DNA of 64,000 nt from Collinsella sp. AF20-14LB (GTDB lineage Bacteria > Actinomycetota > Coriobacteriia > Coriobacteriales > Coriobacteriaceae): NCBI RefSeq assembly GCF_003459505.1, contig NZ_QRWD01000009.1, positions 1-64,000 on the forward strand. Direction: 5' to 3'. Under the pieces are notes generated by a model, which was not told the DNA's origin, made no database searches, and was given only the letters and a program-made list of their open reading frames with translations. The translations under genes were made by a program, and so were the position numbers. Position 1 is the first letter of the stretch. Each line of letters opens with the position of its first letter. Positions 1 through 11,174 of the stretch are shown here, one piece after another.

Positions 1-97
1 TTTGCCTCTTGACAATGTCCTGCTCATATTAAAAGGAACGTCCCTAACTGCCGCATCCGGAGTAAGACAACGCCGCAGGCAGAGGACCGACAGCGAG

Positions 98-195
98 TGG
101 GGCTCATTTGAGGCAAGGTGACGTGAAACGAAAGGGCGCTGACCTTCTGGTCGCGCCCTTGAAGTTGAACGTCAGATTGTCCAAATGCGGCCCGC
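98..195. terminator. Long imperfect hairpin downstream of DAHP synthase
   Basis: About 42 bases on each side pair imperfectly around the loop TGACCTTCTGGTC near 140-152. It ends a few bases past the aroF stop codon, so a transcription-ending role is likely. A second hairpin with the same central sequence lies at 37215-37315. Confidence 0.6.
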
Positions 196-199
196 GTAA

Positions 200-1231
200 C
201 TAAACCCGCTCCGCGATCTCGTGGATGAGGTAGTCGGTCTTTTCCCAGCCCAGGCACGGGTCGGTGATCGACTTACCAAAGACCCCACCATCGACCGGCT
301 GGTTGCCGTCCTCAAGGTAAGATTCGATCATAAAGCCCTTGACCAGTTTGGAGATGGACTCGTTGCGGCGGCAGCTGTCGAGTACCTCCTTGCAAATGCG
401 GTACTGCTCCAGCGGGCGCTTGCCCGAGTTGTCGTGGTTGCAGTCGATGACTGCCGCCGGATTGGCGTAGCCGGCATGCTCGGTATAGCGCTCGGCCAGG
501 CGCTCCAGGTGCTCGTAGTGGTAATTGGGGTAGGTGCGACCGTCGAGACCGATGTAGCCACGCATGACGGCGTGCGCGAGCGGGTTGCCGTCGCACTCGA
601 CCTCCCAGTTGCGGAAGATAAAGCTCTGATGTGCCTGGGCGGCGTAGATGGAGTTGAGCATAACGGTGGTGGAACCGGCGGTGGGGTTTTTCATGCCCAC
701 AGGCACCGAAATGCCGCTCGACACCAGACGATGCTCCTGGTTCTCGACCGAGCGCGCGCCCACGGCGACGTAGCTCAGCAGGTCGACGAGGTACTGGTAG
801 TTGGACGGGTAGAGCATCTCGTCGGCGGTAAAGAAGCCAGTCTCCTCGATGACGCGCAGGTGCATGTGGCGGATGGCCTTAACGCCTTCAAGCAGGTCAT
901 CGGGCGCCTCGGGGTCGGGGTTGTGCAGCAGCCCCTTGTAGCCGGTGCCCTTGGTGCGCGGCTTGTTGGTATAGACGCGCGGAATGATGATGAGCTTGTC
1001 CTTGACCTCCTCGGCGGTCTTGGCCAGTCGGTTCATGTACTCAAGCACCGAATCCTCGCGGTCGGCAGAGCACGGGCCGATGATGAGCACCTTGCGTGCG
1101 TCTTCGCCGGTAAAGACCTTGGCGACCTCGGCGTCGAATGCCTGCTTTTTGGCGGTAAGCTCGGCGGAAAGCGGCATTTCCTCGCGGATCTCCATGGGGA
1201 TCGGCAGCCTGCGCTTGAATTCCATGGCCAT
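200..1231 (-). CDS. aroF: 3-deoxy-7-phosphoheptulonate (DAHP) synthase, class I
   Basis: Cytosolic enzyme joining phosphoenolpyruvate and erythrose 4-phosphate, the first step of the shikimate pathway to aromatic amino acids. The 343 residues are full length for the class I (AroFGH) family. Visible motifs are IIGPCSADRED near residue 50, PRVYTNKPRTKGTGYKGL near 85, and the later GVKNPTAGS-like and DCNHDNSGK segments. The ATG is preceded by a strong AAAGGAGG; a second ATG two codons later is possible. It stands alone, with its own promoter upstream and a long hairpin after the stop. The sequence does not show which amino acid inhibits it, so the letter of the gene symbol is nominal. Confidence 0.95.
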   Translation of the reverse strand: MAMEFKRRLPIPMEIREEMPLSAELTAKKQAFDAEVAKVFTGEDARKVLIIGPCSADREDSVLEYMNRLAKTAEEVKDKLIIIPRVYTNKPRTKGTGYKGLLHNPDPEAPDDLLEGVKAIRHMHLRVIEETGFFTADEMLYPSNYQYLVDLLSYVAVGARSVENQEHRLVSSGISVPVGMKNPTAGSTTVMLNSIYAAQAHQSFIFRNWEVECDGNPLAHAVMRGYIGLDGRTYPNYHYEHLERLAERYTEHAGYANPAAVIDCNHDNSGKRPLEQYRICKEVLDSCRRNESISKLVKGFMIESYLEDGNQPVDGGVFGKSITDPCLGWEKTDYLIHEIAERV

Positions 1232-1287
1232 ATGGGGCCTCCTTTATCAATTAACGGCAACAATTGGCAAATTCTCGAATGCTCGGC

Positions 1288-1316
1288 ATTATCCGCTGTC
1301 GCACGCTAAAGTGCAA
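1288..1316 (-). promoter_or_regulatory. Probable sigma-70-type promoter of the DAHP synthase gene
   Basis: Read on the minus strand, TTGCAC and GATAAT are separated by 17 bases, about 57 bases before the aroF start codon. It is a good match to a housekeeping promoter, read by eye. Confidence 0.55.
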
Positions 1317-1320
1317 GTGA

Positions 1321-1367
1321 AACCTGCCGAAAAGGGACAGGTTTATTTTGGTCGGTTTTATCTGGGG
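1321..1367 (+). repeat. Dispersed palindromic repeat CCTGCCAAAA family, copy 1
   Basis: A variant copy: CCTGCCGAAAAGGGACAGG, then TTTATTTTGGTCGG, then TTTTATCTGGG. The same roughly 45-base sequence recurs at 24281, 27436 (inverted), 31001, 37104 and 38309. In full copies the ends pair (CCTGCCAAAA with TTTTGGCAGG) and are followed by TTTTAT, as in a terminator. Confidence 0.8.
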
Positions 1368-1440
1368 AAATGTCGGCGCTCGCCGGAAGGGGAGGGCCAA
1401 CGTACGGCACGCTGGAGCAAGTTGGATCTTCTGCGGCATA

Positions 1441-1678
1441 CCCTGTGGACAAAAAATGGCAAATATGAGTACTGTTGCTAGCGTAGTATCATATCGATCT
1501 TACAAGATAATAGACACAACAGTAAATATGTTCATTAACGTTGGCACACAGAAGTATGCTACCGGGCATTTTGATCAATTTGAAGGCATATCTAGGCCGC
1601 AATGAGGTCGTTTGGGGCAGTTTTGGCTGTTACTAAAAAGGTGACAGTACTCATATTTGCCATTTTTTGTCCACGGGG
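1441..1678. repeat. 36-bp near-perfect inverted repeat enclosing 166 bases
   Basis: Bases 1441-1476 and 1643-1678 are reverse complements at 34 of 36 positions. The arm contains GGACAAAAAATGGCAAATAT. The AT-rich interior contains no convincing gene. The rest of the 1232-1800 gap holds only the aroF promoter and one dispersed repeat. The unit could be a small non-autonomous element or a very long hairpin. Confidence 0.75.
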
Positions 1679-1800
1679 CCTTGAGGGAGGGCGTCAATCA
1701 GGTCCCAGGGGAGGCGGTTCGAGGGCTGCAAAACAAAAACGGGGACGCAGATTGTCCTGCGTCCCCGTTCTCGGGCGTTATTCGTTCCCTGCGGCAGAAT

Positions 1801-3657
1801 TTACGCCGCTTCGTCGAACTGCGAGTTATACAGGTCGGCGTAGAAGCCACCCTGGGCGAGCAGTTCGTCGTGCGTGCCCTTCTCGACGATGTCGCCGTCG
1901 CGAATCACCAAGATCACGTCGGCGTTGCGGATCGTGGACAGGCGATGCGCGATGACAAAGCTCGTGCGGCCCTGCATCAGCGCATCCATGGCGCGCTGGA
2001 TGAGCTCCTCGGTGCGGGTATCGACGTTGGAGGTCGCCTCGTCCAAAATCAGCGCCGGACGGTCGGCTAAAATGGCGCGGGCGATGGTCACGAGCTGGCG
2101 CTGACCCTGCGACAGGTTAGTGCCCTCCTCGTTGATCATAAAGTCGTAGCCACCGGCGAGCGTATGGATAAAGTGGTCGCAGCGTGCGGCGCGTGCGGCG
2201 GCCTCGACCTCGGCGTCGGTCGCATCGGGGCGTCCGTAGCGGATGTTCTCGCGGATGGTGCCGTTAAACAGCCAGGTGTCCTGCAGCACCATGGCAAACT
2301 CGCCGCGCAGCGCCGCGCGGTCCCAGTCGCGCACGTCGATGCCCTCGACGCGCAGCGAACCGCCGTCCACGTCGTAGAAGCGCTGCAGCAGCTTAATGAG
2401 CGTGGTCTTGCCAGCGCCGGTGGGGCCGACGATGGCGATGGTCTGACCGGGCTGCGCCTCGCAGCTAAAGTCGTGGATGATGGTCTTGTCCGGCGTGTAG
2501 CCAAACTTGACGTGGTCGAACTCCACGTGGCCGGGGCGCTTCTCGGGAATCTGCGCGTCGGCCTTCTGCTCCTCCTCGGCCGCGGCCAGGAACTCAAAGA
2601 CGCGCTCGGTGGCGGCGGCCATCGACTGCATCGTGTTGCTCACGTTGCCCAGCTGCTGCACGGGTTGCGTAAAGTTGCGAACGTACTGGATAAAGCTCTG
2701 GATGTCGCCGGGTGTGGCATTGCCGGTCAGCGCGAGCTGCGCGCCCACCACGACGACGCCCACGTAGCCCATGTTGCCCACCAGACTCATAAGCGGCATC
2801 ATCAGGCCCGACAGGAACTGAGAGCGCCAACCGCTCATAAAGAGGCGGTCGTTCTCTTTGTCGAACTCCTCGATCGAGGCCTCGGCGCGGTCGAACACCT
2901 GAATGACGTTCTGGCCGGCAAAGTCCTCCTCGATGATGCCGTTGACGGCGCCCAGGACCTGCTGCTGCTCGCGGAAGTACGGCTGCGAGAAGTGAATCAT
3001 CACGGTCAGGATAATCGCGGCTGCCGGCAGCGTGAGCACGGTGACGCCGGTGAGCGGCAGACTGATCGACAGCATCATGACGAGCACGCCGATAATCTGC
3101 GTCACCGATGTGATGAGTTGCGTCACGCTCTGGTTGAGTGACTGACCCAGCGTGTCGACATCGTTGGTGATGCGGCTGAGCACGTCGCCCTTGCTGTGGC
3201 CGTTGAAGTAGCTCATCGGCACGACAGCGATCTTGGCGGCGATCTCCTTGCGCATGCGATAACAAATCTTTTGCGTGACGCCGGTCATGAGCCAGCCTTG
3301 GATCAGGCTGCAGGCAGAGCTCGCCAGATACAGACAGAGCAAAAAGCCGAGCGTCTTGGCGATCCAGGCAAAGTCGACATCGCCGGTGCCGTTGACCTTG
3401 GCAACCAAGCCCTCGAACAGCTTAGTCGTAACCTGGCCAAGCACCTTGGGCCCCACAATGTTAAAGATGACCGAGCACACGGCAAAGGCGACGGCGGCAA
3501 ACACGGCAATCTTGTGCTGGCCGATATAGCCGAGCAGCTGCCTCATGGTGCCCTTAAAGTCCTTGGCCTTTTCGCCACGGCGCATGCCACCCATGCGGCC
3601 CATGGGACCACGCTGGCGGGTGGGCTTGGGAATCTGAGTCTTGGTCTCGTCTGCCAT
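1801..3657 (-). CDS. ABC exporter, half-transporter with canonical ATP site
   Basis: Type IV-fold ABC exporter half: six membrane helices in about residues 45-340 and an ATPase domain from about 375 to 615. Walker A is VGPTGAGKTTL, the signature is LSQGQRQ, and Walker B with the catalytic glutamate is LILDEATSNVD. It overlaps the upstream 788-residue half by one base (TAATG), so the two are translationally coupled and probably form a heterodimer. The order marR, ABC, ABC suggests drug or lipophilic-compound export; the substrate cannot be read from the sequence. The start is the ATG overlapping the neighbour's stop. Confidence 0.93.
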   Translation of the reverse strand: MADETKTQIPKPTRQRGPMGRMGGMRRGEKAKDFKGTMRQLLGYIGQHKIAVFAAVAFAVCSVIFNIVGPKVLGQVTTKLFEGLVAKVNGTGDVDFAWIAKTLGFLLCLYLASSACSLIQGWLMTGVTQKICYRMRKEIAAKIAVVPMSYFNGHSKGDVLSRITNDVDTLGQSLNQSVTQLITSVTQIIGVLVMMLSISLPLTGVTVLTLPAAAIILTVMIHFSQPYFREQQQVLGAVNGIIEEDFAGQNVIQVFDRAEASIEEFDKENDRLFMSGWRSQFLSGLMMPLMSLVGNMGYVGVVVVGAQLALTGNATPGDIQSFIQYVRNFTQPVQQLGNVSNTMQSMAAATERVFEFLAAAEEEQKADAQIPEKRPGHVEFDHVKFGYTPDKTIIHDFSCEAQPGQTIAIVGPTGAGKTTLIKLLQRFYDVDGGSLRVEGIDVRDWDRAALRGEFAMVLQDTWLFNGTIRENIRYGRPDATDAEVEAAARAARCDHFIHTLAGGYDFMINEEGTNLSQGQRQLVTIARAILADRPALILDEATSNVDTRTEELIQRAMDALMQGRTSFVIAHRLSTIRNADVILVIRDGDIVEKGTHDELLAQGGFYADLYNSQFDEAA

Positions 3658-6023
3658 TAGCGCTCGCCTCCTTCCATGACGGCTGCAATTTCTTCTTGGG
3701 TAAGCCCCAGCTCCTCGGCGGAAAGCTGCGACTGTGCAATCTCCAGGTACGCCGGGCAGCCGTGCAGCAGCTCCTCGTGCGTGCCGGTGCCCACTACGTG
3801 ACCGTCGTCGAGCACGATGATCTGATCGGCGTGCATGATGGTCGCGATGCGCTGGGCCACGACCACGAGCGCGGCGTCGGTAACGTTTTTGGCAAGCTCC
3901 TCGCGCAGGCGCGCGTCGGTCTTGTAGTCGAGGGCGCTAAACGAGTCATCGAACACCACGACCTCGGGCTTTTTGGCCAACGCGCGGGCGATGGCCAGGC
4001 GCTGGCGCTGACCGCCCGAGACATTGGAGCCGCCCTGGCTGATGGGGGAGTCGTAGCCGCCCTCGCGCTCGGCGATAAAGTCCTCGGCCTGTGCGATGCG
4101 TGCCGCCTGGCGCATGTCATCATCGCTCACCATGTCGCCGGCAAATTTGAGGTTGCTCTCGACGGTGCCCGAGAACAGGCGACCCTGCTGCGGGATGTAA
4201 CCAATGCGGCGGCGCAGCTCGGAAAGGGTCATGTCGCGCACGTCGATGCCGTCGAGCGAAATGCTGCCGCCCGTGACGTCGTATAAGCGCGGAATCAGCT
4301 GCACGAGCGTGGACTTGCCCGAGCCCGTGGAGCCAATGATGCCGAGCATCTGACCGGCATGCGTGGTGAAGTTCACGCCGCTGATGACATCGGCGCGGGC
4401 ATCGGGATACTGGAAGCTCACGTTGCGGAAGGTGAGCTCACCGCGCGGCGCGCTGGCCGCGGGCAGTTTGGGCGAGGCAGGGTCGTTGATGCTGGTGGGG
4501 CAGGTGATGACCTCTTCCACGCGCTCGGCTGCGACCTCGGCGCGGGGCAGGATGACCGAAACCATGGTGAGGATCATAAACGCCATGACGATCTGCATGG
4601 TGTAGGAGATGAACGCCATCATGTTGCCGACCTGCATCACACCGTCGGACACGCCCTGCGCGCCAAACCAGACGATAAGCACGGTGATGCAGTTCATAAC
4701 GAGCATCATGAGCGGCATCATAAAGCTCATGGCGCGGTTGGTGTAGAGCTGTGTGGTCATCAGGTCGAGTGATGCCTTGTCAAAACGCTCGAGCTCATGC
4801 TCCTCGCGGTTGAACGAGCGGATGGGCATAAGACCGTCGAGCAGCTCGCGGGCGGTAAGGTTCACACGGTCCACAAAGCTCTGCATCTTTTTGAACTTGG
4901 GCATGGTGAGGCCCATGAGCACGCCGACGACGGCCGAGACCGCGATGATGGCCACGGCGATGGTCCACTCCAGGCCGGTGTGGTTGGCCAGGACGCGCAT
5001 GACGGCGACGATGCCCATGACGGGCGCCATGAGGCACATGCGGATAAACAGGGTTGCGGCCATCTGAATCTGCTGAATGTCGTTGGTGCAGCGAGTGATG
5101 AGCGAGGCCTGGCTAAACTTGCCCACCTCGGCCGGCGAGAAGTGCATAACCTTGTTGAAGGTCTCGCGGCGCAGGTCGCGGGCGATGGAGCAGGCGGTGC
5201 GCGAAGCCACGGCGCCGGTCAGGATGGTGGCGACAAGCGACACCAGGCACAGGCCAAACATCGTGGTCGCCATGCGGCCCAGGTAGGCGTTCTGCACGTC
5301 GGCGGGGTTGATGCCCTGTGCCTTGTACTCGTCCTGCACATAGCTCACGGCGCGCTGAGTGACGATGGAGCCCGACATGGAGCCCATTTTGTCCGCCATT
5401 TCGTTGGCGCCCTCGACGAGCTTGCCTTGGTCGATGAGGCCGCCTTCAACGCCTAGACGCAGGCTCTTCATGGTGATCTTGCCGCCGTCGGCATCAATCT
5501 GCTTTTGCATGTTCTGCGCCGCTGCGGCCTTCTGCTGCATCTCGGCGAGCTGCTCGGGCGTCATTGCCGCCATCTGCTCGGGGGTGGGCATGGCCTGGGG
5601 GTCGCTGTTGTCTTTCTCGCTGGACGCGCCCATCATGTCGCCCATGGAGCTGGCATCGATGCCTTGGTTGAGCGAAAGTACGACGGTCTCGGGCAGGCTC
5701 ATGATGTCGGCAATCTTGCTGCCGTCGGCGCGCTCGTCCTCGGTGCCCTTGTACGTGCGGATGCCGTTCTTGTCCGCCTTGCCAAACGCAGCCTCTACCG
5801 TCTTGGCATCCTTGGCGCTCATAAAGAGTTCGAGGTCGTCGAGCGATTCGGCGCGAATGGTGTCGGGCACGGGCGAGGCGATGCCGCCTTGCTGCACGCC
5901 CACGTCGACGATGTCGCTCATGTAGGTAGGCAGTGCCAGATCGGCGTTGCAGCTGATTACGATAAGTACGATAGCTGTGAACAGTGCCAGGACATGCTTT
6001 TTAAAGAGCTTGAGAATCCTCAC
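3657..6023 (-). CDS. ABC exporter, half-transporter with degenerate ATP site and large external insert
   Basis: Partner of the 618-residue half. The first helix (about residues 10-35) is followed by an external insert of roughly 200 residues before the remaining helices. Part of the insert is rich in Met, Gln and Ala (TPEQMAAMTPEQLAEMQQ). The ATPase domain has Walker A GSTGSGKST and signature VSGGQRQ, but Walker B reads VVFDDSFSALD, with Asp where the catalytic Glu is expected. Heterodimeric exporters such as BmrCD and TM287/288 pair one such degenerate half with one active half. It overlaps marR by four bases (ATGA). Confidence 0.92.
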   Translation of the reverse strand: MRILKLFKKHVLALFTAIVLIVISCNADLALPTYMSDIVDVGVQQGGIASPVPDTIRAESLDDLELFMSAKDAKTVEAAFGKADKNGIRTYKGTEDERADGSKIADIMSLPETVVLSLNQGIDASSMGDMMGASSEKDNSDPQAMPTPEQMAAMTPEQLAEMQQKAAAAQNMQKQIDADGGKITMKSLRLGVEGGLIDQGKLVEGANEMADKMGSMSGSIVTQRAVSYVQDEYKAQGINPADVQNAYLGRMATTMFGLCLVSLVATILTGAVASRTACSIARDLRRETFNKVMHFSPAEVGKFSQASLITRCTNDIQQIQMAATLFIRMCLMAPVMGIVAVMRVLANHTGLEWTIAVAIIAVSAVVGVLMGLTMPKFKKMQSFVDRVNLTARELLDGLMPIRSFNREEHELERFDKASLDLMTTQLYTNRAMSFMMPLMMLVMNCITVLIVWFGAQGVSDGVMQVGNMMAFISYTMQIVMAFMILTMVSVILPRAEVAAERVEEVITCPTSINDPASPKLPAASAPRGELTFRNVSFQYPDARADVISGVNFTTHAGQMLGIIGSTGSGKSTLVQLIPRLYDVTGGSISLDGIDVRDMTLSELRRRIGYIPQQGRLFSGTVESNLKFAGDMVSDDDMRQAARIAQAEDFIAEREGGYDSPISQGGSNVSGGQRQRLAIARALAKKPEVVVFDDSFSALDYKTDARLREELAKNVTDAALVVVAQRIATIMHADQIIVLDDGHVVGTGTHEELLHGCPAYLEIAQSQLSAEELGLTQEEIAAVMEGGER

Positions 6024-6469
6024 TCGGCATCTCTCCTTTCTTGATTGCGGTCGATAATTTCGTTGAAACGCCTTAGAAGGCGCACCATCTCTTGGGTATC
6101 TGTTTCGCCGAGCTGCTCGAGGAAGGCCGCGGTGCGCTCCTCGAATTCCCGACGTTTGATTTCGAGATTCTGGAATCCCTTATCGGTCATCGTGACGTGT
6201 ACACGACGACGGTCGGTCTTTGAGTGCTCGCGCTCGACCCAGCCCTTGGCTTCGAGAGTGCGTAAGATATTGGCGATGCGGGCACTCGAGACCCAGGCGC
6301 GATTTGCGAGTTCGCTCGGCGTGAGCGAACCGCCAGCGAGCATGAGGGCGCGCATGACAGCCATCTCGCCGCCGAGAGCTTTGTCCGCAGAGCGCGAAAT
6401 GCGCTGATGCATGCTGCCAAACTCAGTTAAGAGTTGACGCCCAAGCTCATGGAAATCGGTATCTTCCAC
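6020..6469 (-). CDS. MarR-family transcriptional regulator
   Basis: A 149-residue winged-helix regulator. The recognition region is near residues 50-75 (LTPSELANRAWVSSARIANI) and the wing near KTDRRRVHV. It is first in the marR-ABC-ABC operon, with a four-base overlap into the next gene, so it most likely represses its own operon and responds to an exported compound. The start is a GTG inside the left arm of a 15-bp inverted repeat (6461-6509), with AGGGG seven bases upstream. Confidence 0.9.
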   Translation of the reverse strand: MEDTDFHELGRQLLTEFGSMHQRISRSADKALGGEMAVMRALMLAGGSLTPSELANRAWVSSARIANILRTLEAKGWVEREHSKTDRRRVHVTMTDKGFQNLEIKRREFEERTAAFLEQLGETDTQEMVRLLRRFNEIIDRNQERRDAE

Positions 6470-6509
6470 CGAAAACCCCTAACACTAGAAACTATTTTCG
6501 GTGGAAGAT
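6461..6509. promoter_or_regulatory. Inverted repeat overlapping the marR start, probable operator
   Basis: ATCTTCCACCGAAAA (6461-6475) and TTTTCGGTGGAAGAT (6495-6509) are perfect inverted arms separated by 19 bases. The marR GTG start lies inside the left arm. Self-regulation by MarR proteins at such palindromes is common; binding here is inferred. Confidence 0.6.
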
Positions 6510-6719
6510 GATACCCGCATATTCGGGCCTCATTCAGTGGGCAATATAAAGAGCGCATAAAGAGTTAAAAAATTCAATTGCTGAAGCGTTTCAAAGAACT
6601 ATTATGCCCGCGGTTAGGCGAGGGGTTGTCACCACCATGACGACTGGGACTCATTAATCGCCACGTGCGATGCTCCAACTTCCCGCAAGGAGACACCTTA
6701 TATAAAGGGGGATGGAGTC

Positions 6720-7469
6720 ATGGCATTTGACTTCACGGGCAAGACCGCGATTGTCACGGGTGGCACTCAGGGCATTGGCCTCGAGATCGCCAAGGGCATC
6801 GTCGCGGGCGGCGGACACGTCGCGCTCATCGCAAGGAACGCTGCCAAGGGCGAGGCCGCTGTGGCCGAGCTTGGCGAGGGCAACAAGTTCTATCAGCTCG
6901 ATGTTGCCGATGCGCCTAAGGCGCGTGAGACCGTCGAGCAGATTTTTACGGACCTGCCGCAAACCAACATCCTGATCAACTGCGCTGGCGTCATCAGCAC
7001 CAAGAAGTTCGACGAGATCGATGACACCGAGTGGCGTCGCACCATCGACATCAACCTCAACGGCGCCTTTACCATGATGAACGCCGTGTACCCGCACTTT
7101 AAGGCGGCCCATGCCGGCACTATCGTCAACGTGAGCTCTGTTGCTGGCAAGATCGGCGGCGGCCTGCTCGGCACCGCTGCCTACGCCAGCTCCAAAGCCG
7201 GTGTTAACGGTCTAACCAAGGCAGTCGCCAAGGAAGGCGGCAAGTTTGGCGTCCGCTGCAACGCCGTGTGCCCGTCGCTCACCCTTACCGATATGACCTC
7301 GATTCTCTCTGACGAGAACTCTCAGCGCATCATCAACGGTATTCCTCTGGGCCGCGCCGCCCAGGCCAGCGAGCCTGCGCAGATGGTGCTCTTCTTCGCT
7401 TCCGACCTCGCTAGCTTCGTGAACGGCGAGATCGGTGACTGCGACGGTGGCATCGTTCTGGACGGGTAA
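6720..7469 (+). CDS. Short-chain dehydrogenase/reductase, possibly sugar-acid related
   Basis: A 249-residue classical SDR. The NAD(P)-binding motif TGGTQGIG is near residues 14-21, NCAG near 88, and the active-site triad includes a Ser in VSS and YASSK near 158. The C-terminal GEIGDCDGGIVLDG is typical of the FabG/KduD branch. The next gene encodes a ketodeoxygluconate-type permease, which suggests a role like 2-dehydro-3-deoxygluconate or gluconate 5-dehydrogenase; this rests on context only. The start is the ATG after a purine-rich GGGGGATGG stretch. Confidence 0.88.
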   Translation: MAFDFTGKTAIVTGGTQGIGLEIAKGIVAGGGHVALIARNAAKGEAAVAELGEGNKFYQLDVADAPKARETVEQIFTDLPQTNILINCAGVISTKKFDEIDDTEWRRTIDINLNGAFTMMNAVYPHFKAAHAGTIVNVSSVAGKIGGGLLGTAAYASSKAGVNGLTKAVAKEGGKFGVRCNAVCPSLTLTDMTSILSDENSQRIINGIPLGRAAQASEPAQMVLFFASDLASFVNGEIGDCDGGIVLDG

Positions 7470-7488
7470 TACCCCGCGACGTTAATTC

Positions 7489-7528
7489 GGCGACGGCTCC
7501 TGCGACTCGGGACCGTCGCCTTCTTTCT
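7489..7528 (+). terminator. Hairpin after the SDR gene
   Basis: GGCGACGG (7489-7496) pairs with CCGTCGCC (7513-7520), followed by TTCTTTCT. It would end or reduce transcription before the permease gene. Confidence 0.65.
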
Positions 7529-7577
7529 GACAAAGGCGCGTGCGGCTACGATTCGCATGCATCCAAAGGAGATATAT

Positions 7578-8591
7578 ATGAGTGAATCGACTGCGGTGGA
7601 GGCGCCGGCGGCAAAGGAGCCGTTCTTTAAGATGTCCTCCATCCCGGGTGCCAATATTTTGGTGCCGCTTTTGCTGGGCTGCCTGCTCAACACGCTATTC
7701 CCCGACCTGTTCAAAACGCTCGGCAGTTTTACGCTTGGCATGACTCAGCAGGGCGCAGGCCCGCTCGTGGGCGCTTTTTTGCTCATCGTCGGTACGACGA
7801 TTTCGTTTAAGAGTGCTCCTGCCGCCGCTGCCCGCGGCGCCATCATCATCGCCGTCAAGCAGATCGTGGTCGTTGCCGTGTCGCTGCTCATCCTTTATGT
7901 ATTCAACGACAACCTGTTTGGCATCTCTGCCATGGTGATGCTGGCCGCTTGCACCGGCGCCAACAACGCTATGTACGCTGGCCTGATGGGCACCATGGGC
8001 AATGAGGCCGAGCGTGGCGCCGTCGCCATCACCACGCTGGTTGTCGGCCCTCCGGTCACGATGATCGTGCTCGGCGCTGCCGGTCAGGCTCCGATCGGCT
8101 GGTCGCTCGTGGGCGCCATCCTGCCGATCGTCGTCGGCATTATTCTGGGTAACCTCTTCCCGAGCTTTAAGAAGATGATGGCACCGGCACTTTCCGCCAT
8201 CATCGTGCTCGTCTTCTTTGCCATGGGCTCGACCATGACCTTTGGCCAGCTCATTAATGGCGGTCTTCCCGGTATTCTGCTCGGCGTGATCTGCTCGGTG
8301 GTCTTTGCAATTCCCGTCATCGCGGTTGATAAGCTCACGGGCGGTACGGGTGTCGCAGGTGCAGCCATTTCGAGCTGCGCCGGAGCCAATGTGGCCACGC
8401 CTGCTGCCATGGCAAGCGTCAACGAGACCATGTACGGCGGCGCGGTGCTCGCGACGGCTACGGCGCAGGTTGCAGCATGTGCTATCGTGACGGCCATTTT
8501 GACCCCGCTGGTCACCAGCTGGTGCTACAAGCATTTTGAGGGTCAGGGCCACAGCAAGGCAACGACCGACAAGGCCGCCGCAGCCGCCTAA
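7578..8591 (+). CDS. kdgT: 2-keto-3-deoxygluconate permease family (KdgT)
   Basis: A 337-residue inner-membrane carrier with about ten hydrophobic helices. It resembles proton-coupled KdgT permeases that take up 2-keto-3-deoxygluconate from pectin or uronate breakdown. Features are ACTGANNAMYAGLMG near residue 130, and GGTGVAGAAISSCAGANVATP near 265 in two adjoining pieces. The start is the ATG at 7578, seven bases after AAGGAG; an in-frame ATG at 7557 precedes the ribosome site and is unlikely. It follows an SDR gene that may act on the same sugar acid. Confidence 0.87.
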   Translation: MSESTAVEAPAAKEPFFKMSSIPGANILVPLLLGCLLNTLFPDLFKTLGSFTLGMTQQGAGPLVGAFLLIVGTTISFKSAPAAAARGAIIIAVKQIVVVAVSLLILYVFNDNLFGISAMVMLAACTGANNAMYAGLMGTMGNEAERGAVAITTLVVGPPVTMIVLGAAGQAPIGWSLVGAILPIVVGIILGNLFPSFKKMMAPALSAIIVLVFFAMGSTMTFGQLINGGLPGILLGVICSVVFAIPVIAVDKLTGGTGVAGAAISSCAGANVATPAAMASVNETMYGGAVLATATAQVAACAIVTAILTPLVTSWCYKHFEGQGHSKATTDKAAAAA

Positions 8592-8630
8592 TGCCAAGCG
8601 GCAATCAAAGCTAAATAACTAACCATGCCA

Positions 8631-8674
8631 CAGGGCGGTCCCGGGGGAAATCCCGTGGCCGCCCTGCAGTTTTT
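8631..8674 (+). terminator. Rho-independent terminator after kdgT
   Basis: CAGGGCGG (8631-8638) pairs with CCGCCCTG (8659-8666), with further pairing inside (CCCGGGGGAAATCCCG), followed by a T run at 8670-8674. Confidence 0.85.
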
Positions 8675-9060
8675 GCGGGGTCTCTGGAACACTTTACCCT
8701 GATAAAGCTGGCATAACAGCTAGAGTGAACGTCGTACAAAGGCAAGGAAAAATACCAAACAAATCGGTGAACGGTAGTTGTTCGCGCTCGCATTTCCTGC
8801 GGGTTTGTAAAAAACGCCTTTATGATATAAAAAAAGAAACATATAACAGCCCAGATGGAGAGGGTCGCTATGTTATCCTTCTCAAACGGGTGAAATCTTG
8901 GGTTTTGGGTTGTAGTTCCAAGGTGGACAAACGTTTTCCCTGCACCAACGTGTGGTGAAGAACGGAAGAAGCCGGTAGTGCAAGCCGAACATTCAAGAAT
9001 TCAATAAGCAGCGGTGTGAGAGAGCGCCGCATTACACGTAACTAGGAGCGTGGTTACACA
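8675..9060 (+). promoter_or_regulatory. Long upstream region of pflB
   Basis: No gene is visible in this 386-base stretch. It has an AT-rich segment at 8801-8850 (TTTATGATATAAAAAAAG) that could hold a promoter, which would leave a leader of more than 200 bases. No clear FNR (TTGATnnnnATCAA) or Rex palindrome was found by eye. AGGAG lies shortly before the pflB ATG. Confidence 0.35.
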
Positions 9061-11112
<2,052 letters not shown>

Positions 11113-11113
11113 C

Positions 11114-11174
11114 TATTGTTAGTGCTATACTAACAATAACGATTACTGATTAGTGCGCCGGTTTCGGCCGGCGC
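11114..11174 (+). other. Two hairpins between pflB body and its glycyl-radical protein
   Basis: TATTGTTAGT (11114-11123) pairs perfectly with ACTAACAATA (11129-11138). GCGCCGG (11155-11161) pairs with CCGGCGC (11168-11174). Neither is followed by a T run, so they look more like processing or stability elements than terminators. Confidence 0.65.

Noticed and set aside
221..1309. Open frame on the plus strand across the DAHP synthase gene
   Set aside because: The minus strand encodes a full-length, highly conserved enzyme; the plus frame has no family features.
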